Source: Lactarius indigo (taxonomy: Eukaryota; Basidiomycota; Agaricomycetes; Russulales; Russulaceae). From it: a stretch of DNA of 64,000 bases. The notes beneath the pieces are model-generated. The model did no database searches. It saw nothing but the letters and a program-made list of their open reading frames with translations, and was not told where the DNA came from. Position numbers and translations under genes: made by a program. The stretch lies in assembly GCA_025766275.1 (NCBI GenBank), contig JAFKAC010000009.1, positions 620,001-684,000 of the forward strand, written 5' to 3'. How positions within the stretch are numbered: position 1 is the stretch's first letter; every line of letters begins with the position of its first letter. Below, piece by piece: positions 36,290 to 46,583 of this stretch.

Positions 36290-36700
36290 CACCAATTTCT
36301 GTAACGTGTCGTGTCATCGATAACAAGCACTGCGCACGGTAATTGTTGCCTTACCTGCAAGTGAAGTACCACGGCGTATGGCCGCGCTTTCCGGAAAGTG
36401 ATGACCGGAGTAGCTCCATACTTGAAGAGCAGACGCTTGTTCAAAACCTGGCTTCCAGCGTACGGATGGCCTCTCCGCCAAATAACACTCCACGAAGGGT
36501 ACTCATCCCAGCCCGAGCATGGCTGTTGTAGACTCGGAACCTTAGCGCGGGGCACGATATCTAAGAAGAGGAAGGGGGTGATGCAGAGCGGAGGACTACG
36601 CAGGAATGTGGGGCATGCGCTCACGTTGGGCAGGTCACGGCGGGCGCAGATGAGGGGATAACACGGAGGCCCTTACGGTAAAGTGTTCACAGCTGTGGGA
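36290..36700 (-). pseudogene. Decayed C2 locus facing D5
   Basis: A small remnant in which the middle of the second C2 domain (KRLLF) is joined directly to its C-terminal end (TPVITFR), so about 60 codons are missing. The upstream part (FLDIVP, then the tctaagaagaggaagggggt region) matches the dead locus at 21240-21430. Both A-type decayed loci therefore derive from one already damaged ancestor. Confidence 0.6.
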
Positions 36701-37637
36701 GGCGGGTTTTCAAGTTCGTTGGTACGTAACGTGACGCTTGGAGCTCGAAGTGACACCTCTTCTCGTCCTACGCAGGGTACCTTGAAAAAGAACTAATATG
36801 TTGGTGCAGGATGTGAAAAATCCTGCTCAGGAGAAAAGTGTGTATTTCCTGGTGCGCTTGGCGTATTTTCAGAACCACTACAGCATCCAGTCGATCACCC
36901 ATGCTTCCCACCCCCACGTACAGAAGTGGCATTAAATTCGGTCTCCGCCCGAAGTCTGCGCCTCGCGGTGATGCTTCCAGGTGGTGCATGTGAAAATGGT
37001 GGTTTCACGCGGTGCCAGCGCCGAGCGCTGAGTCTTCTTTTTTATGCTAACACCTAGCCGCTGACGGGCACGACGTTTGCCACCAGGCCGCTAGCGCCAG
37101 CGCTGGGTCTTCTCCAAGGAATTTCGGCCGAAGCCTGCTGCCTGAGGTGGACTTGAACGTACGTGGGATCCTATGGACTTGGTCCAATGTAATGATCTGA
37201 ATAAGAATCAAAAGATAGTAGGTGAAATATGGTCCGTGCCCCAATCGAAGACAACTAGGTGTGGCATGTAGGCGCCAATGAAAATAGGAGGTATATATAC
37301 TGCAGCAGGCCCCAAGATCAAACGGCATCTTCTACTTCCATTCTTGATAAATGCCGTGAGGGGTATGGCATGGGATCGGGTCGGCTTATGTTGTCGCATC
37401 CGATTCCTATCAGGGCCGGAGATGCATGCCACGGCGACACAAGTGTTAACAGAAGGAGATAAGAGAGGTCAGATGTGCTCCTCACACTGTGGGCATTTCA
37501 CTTAAAGTCCAATCAGATTTACCGTAAGCAGTTGAATTGGAACACATTATGCAAAAGGTCTGACAGGTCGGGCGCGGGCGCAAGTCGATTTTCATTTATC
37601 CATCATCAGTAAAAGAACCAACTTAACGGACTTGATA
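36701..37637. other. Spacer upstream of D5
   Basis: It aligns with 21451-22379 upstream of D3 in several pieces (ggtttcacgcggtgcca, gggatgggcacgaggt-like, gtgggcatttcactt). No gene is supported. Confidence 0.5.
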
Positions 37638-37709
37638 CGGAGCGCTTGGTGCAATACATTAAATCTGCGCTCGCAATTTCTGCTTGTGCGCTTCCCACAC
37701 ATTATCACT
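37638..37709 (+). promoter_or_regulatory. Conserved 5' block of type-A DUF6535 genes (D5 copy)
   Basis: ggagcgcttggtgca, attaaatc, ctgcttgtgcg, then cacattatcact before the ATG; near-identical to 22380-22451. Confidence 0.45.
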
Positions 37710-40087
37710 ATGATTGCCCCGCAACAACCTCCGTCACAGAACACATGCGGTTGTTCCACCGCTCCGAAGGAAACCACTTATAGTGACTCTTCTGGAGCCA
37801 TCTTCTCTATGTATATTGATCGTGCACAAAAGTTTGATGATGAAAACGTGGAGAATTGGAAAGGAGGCGCAGAAAGCATCCTCGTTTTTGTACGCTTTCA
37901 CGTCACCCTCGTACACTTACAAGCCCTCACGCGTCATGCTTTCCACTGCAGACTGGTATTTTCTCTGCTACGGTCGCCACATTCATCGCCATGAGCTACC
38001 CGCTCTTACAGCAAGATCCCAACGCACCCACCACCCAGTCCCTCCTCATAAAGATATCTCAACAACTCGCCAATCCTAACGGTACCATTCCCCCCGCCAG
38101 TTCATTCGACGAAAGTTCCTTCGCGCCCCCCGCTTCCGTGGTATTTGTCAACTCGGTCTGGTTCCTCAGCCTCGTGCTCAGTCTCACATGCGCCCTCATT
38201 GCCACCCTTTTGCAACAATGGGCGCGCAGATACCTCCAGATGATTCAACGAAATCACCCACCTCATGACCGTGCCCATATCCGAGAGTACTTTTCCCAAG
38301 GTGCGCGCCGGTTCCGCATCTTCGGGCTTGTTGAGGCGCTGCCTTTCCTTCTTCTCGTATCCGTGCTCCTGTTCTTCGGTGGACTGGTCGCCTTTGCCTT
38401 CCTCGCCAATCGCACCGCCGCATGTTTTACCGCCGCAGTCGTCGGATTCTGTATCCTCTCGTATATCGCCCTCACTCTAATGCCGCTCAAACACCATGAC
38501 TGTCCCTATCACACACCATTTACGTCACTCATTTGGTACTTCTTTCAACTATTTCCACTCTTTCACGTCTGGTCCATCTATCATGTCAAAAAGCTATGGT
38601 ACGACAACTGGGGTACAGGCGACGAGGAAGTAGTGAAATCACTTTGTGACCGGAAAGAGAAAATGGCCAAGCCCTTTTCGGACGGCAGGATATCCAGGCT
38701 CGAGAGCTCGGCTAAACGCCCTTCAATGGACATATACAAGAAGACGCTCGTCCAGACACTTGACTGGCTCAGCGAGGACCGCGAGTTGGAGAAATTTGTC
38801 ACCGGGATCCCCGGGTTGTACGAGTCCGAGGCCCTTGCCACGCACGACATTGGTGGGACACAAGTGACGCAACGTCCAATTCGTGACGTTCTTGCGGCCT
38901 TACCTGGACCAACCAACTTTCATGCGTCGCTCCCGTGGAGCACCATTCAGCTGGCACACCGGGCTATCACAAGCAAGCTTCTAGAATCCGTCCAGCAACG
39001 AAGAACTCTGGCCTGCTTGAGGGCACTCTACTACATTCCTGGCGCGATTCGGGACCTACTCGCACCGTATGCTGCGGAGAGAAGCCATTCCTCGAAGATC
39101 CTTCCGCTTCTTGACTCCCCAGAATCTCTGAAGATCATCGAAAAGTTGCAGAACACGTCCAATGACGACGTCGGACTACCTGCTCGGTGTGTCGCAGCGG
39201 TGGTCACCTCATACATGGCCACCCCATTGCCTCCTAAAACTCCCAACGAGTCGTTCAGCGGAGATCACAACTCAGGCTCCCGCGAGCAGTTCCTAGATGA
39301 GCGCCTCCGCGTTGACGCCGACGCCGACGGCGGCGCCAATCCTAAATACCACCCCCGCAGCGACAGCGCGCGTCTACAGAACATCGTGCGCTTCCTCATG
39401 GACATCAAGGACACGCTAGGAAAACTGAACGAGCAGTGGTGGTCGTCCAACGATGCGAATCAGATCCGCCTGATGCGCAAAGAACTCTACAAAAAGCGCG
39501 GCGATCTTGCGGAAGAGTACCGTACCAGCCATGGAAAATGCGACCAGAAACTTGAAGGCGACCGGGCATCACTCGCGTTCGTGCCCGCCGCGCAGCTGGA
39601 CCTCGTCACACTCACTCTCGAGATACTGGGGCGAGATTCTGTAGCGCATGCTGATGAGTCACAGCACAAAGCATTCCGTGTCGCATATGAACAGTTCGAG
39701 AGAGTGGCGTTCACACAGGCGAAGGAAAAGGCGCAGGAACAGCGCCTGGGGCAGCCGCTGGCACGAATTCGGGTGCTGACAAAGCCAGACCAGGAGGCTT
39801 TGGCTTGGATAGACAATGAAGCCGGAGAAGGTATCGAAATGGTCAAGCGTGCGCTGAAAAACCTTTGGCCCCAGACAAACGAAATGAACGAAAAGCAGGC
39901 GCCACAGATCGCGTGGCAGCCGTCAACCAGTACCAATGGTGGGCTATCACAGGCGCGAAACGTGGCGCTGCCGCCGTCGCCCATGGAAATTACTTCCTCC
40001 CCTTCATATTCGGGACTGTCTCCTCCAGCTCAGCCTTTACCCGCCACTAATAGGCTGGACATTGAATCCCGCGGGTCGCTTTCGTAG
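37710..40087 (+). CDS. DUF6535 membrane protein D5 (type A)
   Basis: Exons 37710-37889 and 37952-40087 are joined by a 62-base intron ending tccactgcag; the product is 771 residues. Exon 1 has SGAIFSMYIDRAQKFDDEN and VENWKGGAESILVF. Exon 2 begins TGIFSATVATFIAMSYPLLQ, almost the same as D3. Membrane helices and LLQQWARRYLQMIQRN follow, then EDRELEKFVTGIPGLYE and ACLRALYYIPGAIRDLLAP. A Ser/Pro-rich tail ends the protein. D5 and D3 are the closest pair in the array over both coding and flanking sequence. The C2 locus on its 5' side is dead. Confidence 0.88.
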
Positions 40088-40292
40088 CGTCGGTATCCCG
40101 ACGTCCCAAGCGGGTGTAGCGAAATCTGGCTGGTATCTGTATCTGTCACACGTTTGTTACGGCTGACAATTTTGTCTCCTTTGCTTCGTTTCTTGTCCCC
40201 TTTGAATAGATACGCAAAAGTCACGGTGTTTTGATACACGCGGTCAGCATACAGTTGTGGCACTAGTTAAAACAGAGATTAGATTGTTTGAT

Positions 40293-40317
40293 CTCAGTCA
40301 ACCCTGTCCTGACTGAG
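40293..40317. terminator. Perfect 8-base hairpin downstream of D5
   Basis: CTCAGTCA (40293-40300) and TGACTGAG (40310-40317) are separated by 9 bases, at the position equivalent to the hairpin after D3. Confidence 0.4.
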
Positions 40318-41010
40318 GTGGGTCCGTACTACCCGTTTACACAACATACAGAGTACCTACTTATCGCAATCTCATCGCGATGTAAACCGGCGAAGTGGGA
40401 GAACGACGCCCTGATAGAACCCTAATACACTAGATCGGAACCAATTCCGAAGAGGTATGAAAAGAATAGATTTCGGATTAGTCGGAGGTAGCTGCCCTGA
40501 CAGCCCAGATTAGCCACCCGACGCTGACCCATCACCATGTTGCGCCCAGTGACCGACGGTGGTGTAATGCATCTAGCCGGCGGTGCAGCTTGTGCCGGAG
40601 TACACCGAACTCTACGCCACCATGCGAGAGTTCGTGGTTCTAGAGGCGCCCATCAAGAAAGAGGGCATCCCAAAACACGGGCGATGCTCCGCTCGCTCTG
40701 GTAAAGAAGGTTCGAGATCGCCCTCGCACGCGCCGCTATTCGACACGTGTATCTGACCCTTTTGGCTGTGTGCCTATCGCCCTCGGAGCTAGATCGCATC
40801 GACAAAAACGAGATCAGAGTCGGAGGGCGGCATCGAGCTGAGAGACTTGGGTAATAGTGTGAGCACCCCATGCGAGGTCGCCCGCGTGCAGTCCGTGTCA
40901 TTCTTCGTTTTTCGCTGGTGGCCTCAGTACACCATTAGGCCGATAATTGGCTCTGAGCGCAAGAGTATCAGTAATCGTTGGCACCACCGCCAACCGCAGT
41001 ACCACGATGC
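40318..41010. other. Spacer between D5 and C2-5
   Basis: Aligns with 25043-25826 between D3 and C2-3. No gene is supported. Confidence 0.5.
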
Positions 41011-42173
41011 TCACCGGAATGTGATGGTAGGAGGAGGATCATACACCCGCCCTTGTTTCTTGACCGGATTCAGGGGGGCCTTGAACTCAGGTAAAATTGA
41101 CATGTCAGCAGGATAAGGCCAAGTGTTGAGGTCCGGCCCCTTAATGAGAGTATTGAGAGATATCTCTGTCTCACCGACATAATCGTCGGATTTGAACTTA
41201 TCCCGGTCGAAAACGGTGAGTCGTATAGGGAGCGATAGGTCGTCTTGGCGCACGTGGAAGAACAATTGCTCATTCCAGTCCGGGTTGAGCGTGTGCTTGA
41301 TGACAGACGTACGTTGGACCTCCTCTCCAATTGACACTTCCACGAAGGGGTCCATATCATAGCCCGTCAGAGTCACTAGCTGCGGTCAGCGGTGATGCAG
41401 TGTTGGAGGTCGAACGACTCACCGGTGCGCCATTTCGGAAGGTCCCTTGCGCCACAAATCTCAACCATAACCACGCCATCTTTAACGTGGTTGTTGTTTG
41501 CAACCAATGCGTTGTAGGTCTTCTCAAAGTCCGCCTTGCCCGTCAAGCCGGGAGGGTGGACAAACCCGACTTTGATGAGCATAGTTCCAGGCACGGATTT
41601 AGTTGAGCGTGAGGAAATTAGGACAATGGGGAAGGGCTGAGGGGAGGTTAAAATCTCTAATCTGATCCTCGGTAGTAGAGAGTAACACACCTCATTGACA
41701 GGATCATCGAAAGCGAACGCAGTTCCTTCGATCCACTGGTCAACTGGCAATGAATACTCGCCCATATAATCGTTTCTGATTCTGTCCTTGTCCCAGACGA
41801 CGAAATCGAGCGTGCCGACCTTGTGTACAAGCGACGTGTAAATCGGGAAATCGAACGTCGCGTCCTTATCATACTCGGGATCGAGGCTTCTCTCGCGCAC
41901 TGGCGTTTGGAACCGTTCAACCAAAAGAGAGACGGTCACGAAGCTACATAAACGGGGAAGAGGGGAAGGTCAGCAAAGTAACACCCGTACGATAAAGAAG
42001 GGGAGGCGGACGCACGGGTCACTATAGCCGTTGCGGTCTTTGGCTTCTAGGTCTTTGCAGGATATAACCTGTACACGGAGGTAGACGACTGGGGTCTCTC
42101 CGGGAGAGGGGGAAGACTCTGAGGAGTCTCTGCTGCTCCCGCGGCGCAAGATAGTAGGGATGTGAAGTCGCAT
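41011..42173 (-). CDS. Tandem-C2-domain protein C2-5
   Basis: Exons 42173-42016, 41943-41691, 41636-41423 and 41375-41011 are phase-consistent and give 329 residues. The N-terminus is MRLHIPTILRRGSSRDSSES. The first C2 domain has LRVQVISCKDLEAKDRNGYS, DPFVTVSLLVERFQTPV and VVWDKDRIRNDYMGEYSL. The linker starts PFPIVLISSRST. The second has VEICGARDLPKW, TGYDMDPFVEVSIGEEVQ and VFDRDKFKSDDYVGETEIS. The 54-base second intron (41690-41637) is a multiple of three and has no stop, so its retention would add 18 residues at the domain linker. Its DUF6535 partner, 0.4 kb away, is a pseudogene. Confidence 0.82.
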
Positions 42174-42564
42174 GGTACTCCTGGGGTTGCGGTCGGTGTT
42201 TGAGAGTCCGTCTGTGCGGTAGAGAACGTAATGCTGAGGGTCCTTCCGGTGATGTTATTTTTGACGAAGTGGTCCTTGGAGCTTGAATCTTGAAGTGGAA
42301 GTGGAAGTGGAAGTACTGTATGCCAGAAACGTACCAGAAAGAAACGAGGCGGAATCTGCTTACAAAACAATAGACCAATATGAATCCGGTAGTGCTGGTA
42401 ACAGAGCACCATGAACTTGAAGACTGCTGAGACTGCTGTAGCGTCAGGGTTTGGCTTTTAGTTCTGCTTTTATCGTGTTCACAAGAGTCTGGACCGCAGT
42501 ACAGGAGACGACGGATCCAGACCCATCAATGTCCTATCTGTGCACTTCAAGTTCAAGTTTGCAG
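42174..42564. promoter_or_regulatory. Short spacer upstream of C2-5
   Basis: 391 bases between the C2-5 start and the truncated DUF6535 copy. It includes a short ggaagtggaagtggaagt run (42292-42312) also seen upstream of C2-3 (27183-27199). It should hold the C2-5 promoter. Confidence 0.35.
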
Positions 42565-44137
42565 TGTTTTTCGCCGGATCCGTCGCCTTCAAGTTGTCCT
42601 TTCGTACCAACCATACCGTCGCGTTTTTGACCACCATAATCGTTGGATTGTGCTCCTTCTCATATATCGCCCTCTAATGCCGCTCATCTTTCACGAGTGT
42701 CCCTATTACATGCCCGGGCCTTGACGTCAGTCCTTTGGTTCACCGCACAAAGGATATCACTCTCCTTCTTTTCGATCCTCTATCAGGTGCAAAGAAATTG
42801 CATGACCGTTGGGGTACAGTTGTGACTAGCAAGAGCATGGTCAAACAATTCCGTGAATGGTATCAGAACAAGGCCAAGTCCTTGTCAGAAGGTATGACAT
42901 TCAAGCTCGAGATTCGAGAACTCGGCTAAACGCATTTTGATAGACATACGCAGAACTCTCGTCCGGACACGCCTCAACGATGACCAGGAGTTGGAGAAAT
43001 TTATCGATAGGATCCCCAGTCTATGTGGATCCATGGCCCTCGCCACGCGCGACAACGGTGACCCGGACGCACCATCCGCGATGTTCTCGTAGCCTTACTT
43101 GGACTAACGAACTTTCAGTGTGCTCCTATTGAGTACCATTCAACTGGTATGGCGAGCTTTCACAAGCAGGCTGCCAAAATCCGTTCAGCGACGAAGGAAC
43201 TTGAAGGCACTCTACCGCATCCCTGGCGCGAAGTGCAGCCTACTCGCACTGTACCCTGCGGGGGAACACCATTTCTCGAAGATCCTACCACTTCTGGACT
43301 CGCTGGAGACCATTAACGAGTTGTGGGACACACCCAAGGATGACGTCACATTATCAGTTCGGTGCGCGGCGGCGGCGGTCGCTGCATTCATGATCACCCC
43401 CACGCGTCGTGTGCTTGACAATTTCCTAATTCCTAACGTCTTTTTCATCTGGGATTACAACACCGGCAAGCAATTCCTGGATAAGCGACTCCGAGTTGGC
43501 GCCGGCGCGGACAATGGCGTCGCTCCAGAATTCCACCTCCGCAGCATCAGCGCGCGAATGCAGGACCTCGAGCGCTTTCTCACGGACGCCAAATATACGC
43601 TACGGTGCATGAACGCGCAGTGGTGGGCTTTCGAGAATGTGGACTCGATCCGCCGGAAACGCCGGAAACTCTTCACTACGCGTCATACGGAAGAGTACCG
43701 CGCTGGCCGCGGCACGTTTGATCAGCCAGGCGACCGGGGGTTTCCCGCATTCGTGCATGCCACGCACCAAGACCTTATCACACTCACTCTGGGGATACCG
43801 ACGCGAGATCCTAACGCGGATGCCGCGAAGTCGCAGCGCGGGACATTCCGTGATGGATGGATGGAGTCCGTGCATGTGGAGTCGACACAGGCACGGAACA
43901 GGCGCTGGAACGGTCATTGGTGTGAATGCGAGTACAGTACTGTCTGAGCCAGTCCTGGAGACTGGCTCGCATAGACGCGCAAGCTGCAGACAGTCTGATG
44001 CAGAGCCTTCAGCCACAGATAGACGATAAGCCGACGCTGCAAAGATATCCTCCTCTATCTATAATCTTTCAGTAGCAGGGCGTGCGGCTGCCACTGGGGA
44101 GTTGGGCTATTCGAATTGGGTGGATGCACCTGTGTGA
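42565..44137 (+). pseudogene. Dead type-B DUF6535 copy, 5' truncated
   Basis: Begins inside the third/fourth membrane helix (FFAGS, then the HTVA region) and runs to the normal end of the gene (ctgtgtgacgggttcaa aligns with the D2 stop region). Exon 1 and the first helices are missing. Frameshifts occur near 42615, 42710, 42905, 43060 and after 43940. One stretch, 43120-43947, is open for 275 codons and contains SVRCAAAAVAAFMITP and NTGKQFLDKRLRVGAG; this is preserved by chance or recent decay. It stands where the partner of C2-5 should be. Confidence 0.85.
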
Positions 44138-45616
44138 CGGGTTCAAATCCCAATTTCCAACTGCACACCGTGACGCACGCGTTGATACGCAGCCCTTTCT
44201 TTATCTCCTCGTTTTGCTTTCAACACGTGTATACGACTCCGAGTCGCCTTACAGTAAGTACGTCTTCGTGGTCTTTCACGAACAGTTTCATACCCTTGTT
44301 AATAGTATATTGTGTCATTTTCACGCGCTGGTACGAGTTCTCGCTTTATATAAAACTTGAAGCTGATGGCTACGAGGAAGGGCCCATACTCTCCGTTGCT
44401 TCGGCGCAATGACGGTGGGCAATGATGATAATGATCACGATGGTGGTGCAGTCCGTGGTGTGCACAGGTTGCGGCGTAAGGTGGGGGAGTGCGTTGCGCG
44501 TACTGATGCGCGCATTCGCCGAGATCGACGCAGAGGCAGAGCACAGCGAGACATGAATGCGTCTATCTGGCTTTCGGAAATCGGAATAAGGCCGTGCCGT
44601 GCATGTACCGCGACTTGAGCTTGATTGAGCGGGCGTGGCTGCTATTGGGTCTTAGTTCCGGGCACGGTATCGAGGTAAAGGGCTGAAGGGGCGGAGAGCG
44701 GAGCGTGCAATCGCGTTCCGAATGTCTACACACGCTCGCATTGAACAGGACACGGCGGGGCCCGAGGCAGCAATGGGGCGACAAGACGGAGACCCATATC
44801 GTAAATAACTTGATCCCGATAGTACATCGTTGGATCAGCACATGCCCGAAACCGTAGCTATTAAGCTATGAAGCGCGCTTTCCCTGAGTATCGTATCGAG
44901 ACGAATGGTTTGGGGTTGGTGAAACATGAACCGGGCCTCCGTACATCGCTTGCGCAACCTCCTAGAATCCTGGATTTTCCCACGCCCTGCACGGAACAGT
45001 TGTAGAAGACCACCCAAGCGATTACTGTAAAATACTGATACCCCAAGGTTCTGGCGACGATCATCCTCTGCGCGGGAGCGTACCATACCCCTCATCATGA
45101 AACCGCGCGAGTCCCGAATAATCCACCGAACAGAGAATTACCCCAGGTATGACATCGGAAAATATACACAATCAATGCGTCTGGGCTTTCGTATGGCCCC
45201 AGAGCTGACCTTTTCGAACACTAGGGGTGTGAAGTTAGCCCCAGGAACGTTTTCTAACGAGACCGCAGTACCTTTATGCTTGCGCAACTGTACACCCCAC
45301 CAACCCTAGCGCTTGACGGGAAGCCACACCACTGCCTGGTCATAAGGGAATATAACGGAAGGGAAGGAAAATCTGGTTATTGGGTTGTTATGACCTACAA
45401 GTGAAGTGCTACTGTACTACATGGGGTATTCTGCCCTCAGGCGCACGATGATGGAAAAAAAAAACTATGGATCCGCGCCAGCCAGCTCCAGGACAAAAGA
45501 GTGTTATCCAATAAGGGGTATAGCGTGAGAAAATAAAATAAGACCCAGAGAAAAAACCAGACTACGACACAACCAAGAACCGAAATGATAGGTAGTATAA
45601 GTTATGTGTTGCCCAT
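44138..45616. repeat. Segment duplicated at 17489-18360
   Basis: Follows the dead DUF6535 copy just as 17489-18360 follows D2, up to the 3' end of the membrane protein gene. It includes a run of 9 A near 45453. The stretch 44850-45530 has no clear counterpart at the other locus and no supported gene. Confidence 0.55.
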
Positions 45617-46583
45617 TTAAACCGGAATTGTCTCAACGCCGCTTGAAGTTGAAGGGAAACGAGGGCACGCGGCAAGGATGAGACACAGCCCTGTAAAGAA
45701 CGTGGCACTCAAACCAAGGACGATAAAAGGGGAGGGTGAATTGGCTGAGTGAAGTAGTCGGATATCCAGACCCCAAAGAAATAAGAAGACGGCAACGAGA
45801 AGCCACTCGCGCAGGATCCGGAGGATCGCCTCGACATTCCGGAGTGATCCTTGTTGCATAGCGAACGCGATCACTATTTCAGGACTATGTAACCCATAGC
45901 ACGGTCGGTCCACGACCGCGGATCGGGGAATCCACTGGCGCAACAACGTCGAGAACACGACACAACCAAGACCAACCGTCAAGCTCGCAAGCCACAGCAC
46001 GCACGTCAACACGACTGCACAAGTCGCCGGCGGTTTGGAGAATAACGTCGCTGGAAGTGCGATGACGGTAGTGGCGCTGCCACTCGAGCCGCCAAAGGAC
46101 TTCCGGACCTGCGTGAGATATGTGGCCAAGATTTCGTGTGTGTTCGACCGACTGGTCATGTAACAGTGCGAAAAGAACGTTGCGACGGTGATCAAGAGCA
46201 GTGCGCTCTGTCATTGTATAGTTAACGGAAATGGTGGGGGACGGTGATTGGGGACTCACCAGGAGCGTAACTACGTTGGCATGCCCACACCAATCCTCGA
46301 CCCGATCACAATATTCGGCTGGCTCTCGCGTGTATGGGGAGGGAAACGCGTCCGCTCCATTGAGCAGGTCGACTTCTGGGTCAGATGCTTGACTCGGAGT
46401 GGGCATCTGAGTAGGCAGAAGTGGATTTTGAGAGTCGCTCTGCGAACCTGGCCACACTTGGGGGGTGAATGTTGGTACGGGAGGAGCATGTCGGGAGAGA
46501 TGTCGCTTACTATTAAAAGGCAACACCCCATGGGGCGACACGCCCTGGGGTTTGGGGCGATCGGATACAGTATCCAAGGGCAT
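45617..46583 (-). CDS. Small membrane protein, four-helix, distantly DUF6535-like
   Basis: Exons 46583-46260 and 46207-45617 are joined by a 52-base GT-AG intron in phase 0; the product is 304 residues. The N-terminal 85 residues are Pro/Ser/Gln-rich and disordered. The exon junction falls after EDWCGHANVVTLL, the same position relative to the first helix as in DUF6535 genes. Exon 2 contains SALLLITVATFFSHCYM, VVLTCVLWLASLTVGLGCVV followed by LLRQW, then LLVAVFLFLWGLDIRLL and FIVLGLSATFFTGLCLILA. The layout (helix, helix, LxxQW-like motif, two helices) suggests a shortened relative of DUF6535. The function is unknown. A broken copy lies at 18280-18657. Confidence 0.75.

Noticed and set aside
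43120..43947. 275-codon open frame as a separate gene
   Set aside because: It is the surviving part of a DUF6535 pseudogene: its sequence aligns with the middle of D2, and frameshifts lie on both sides.
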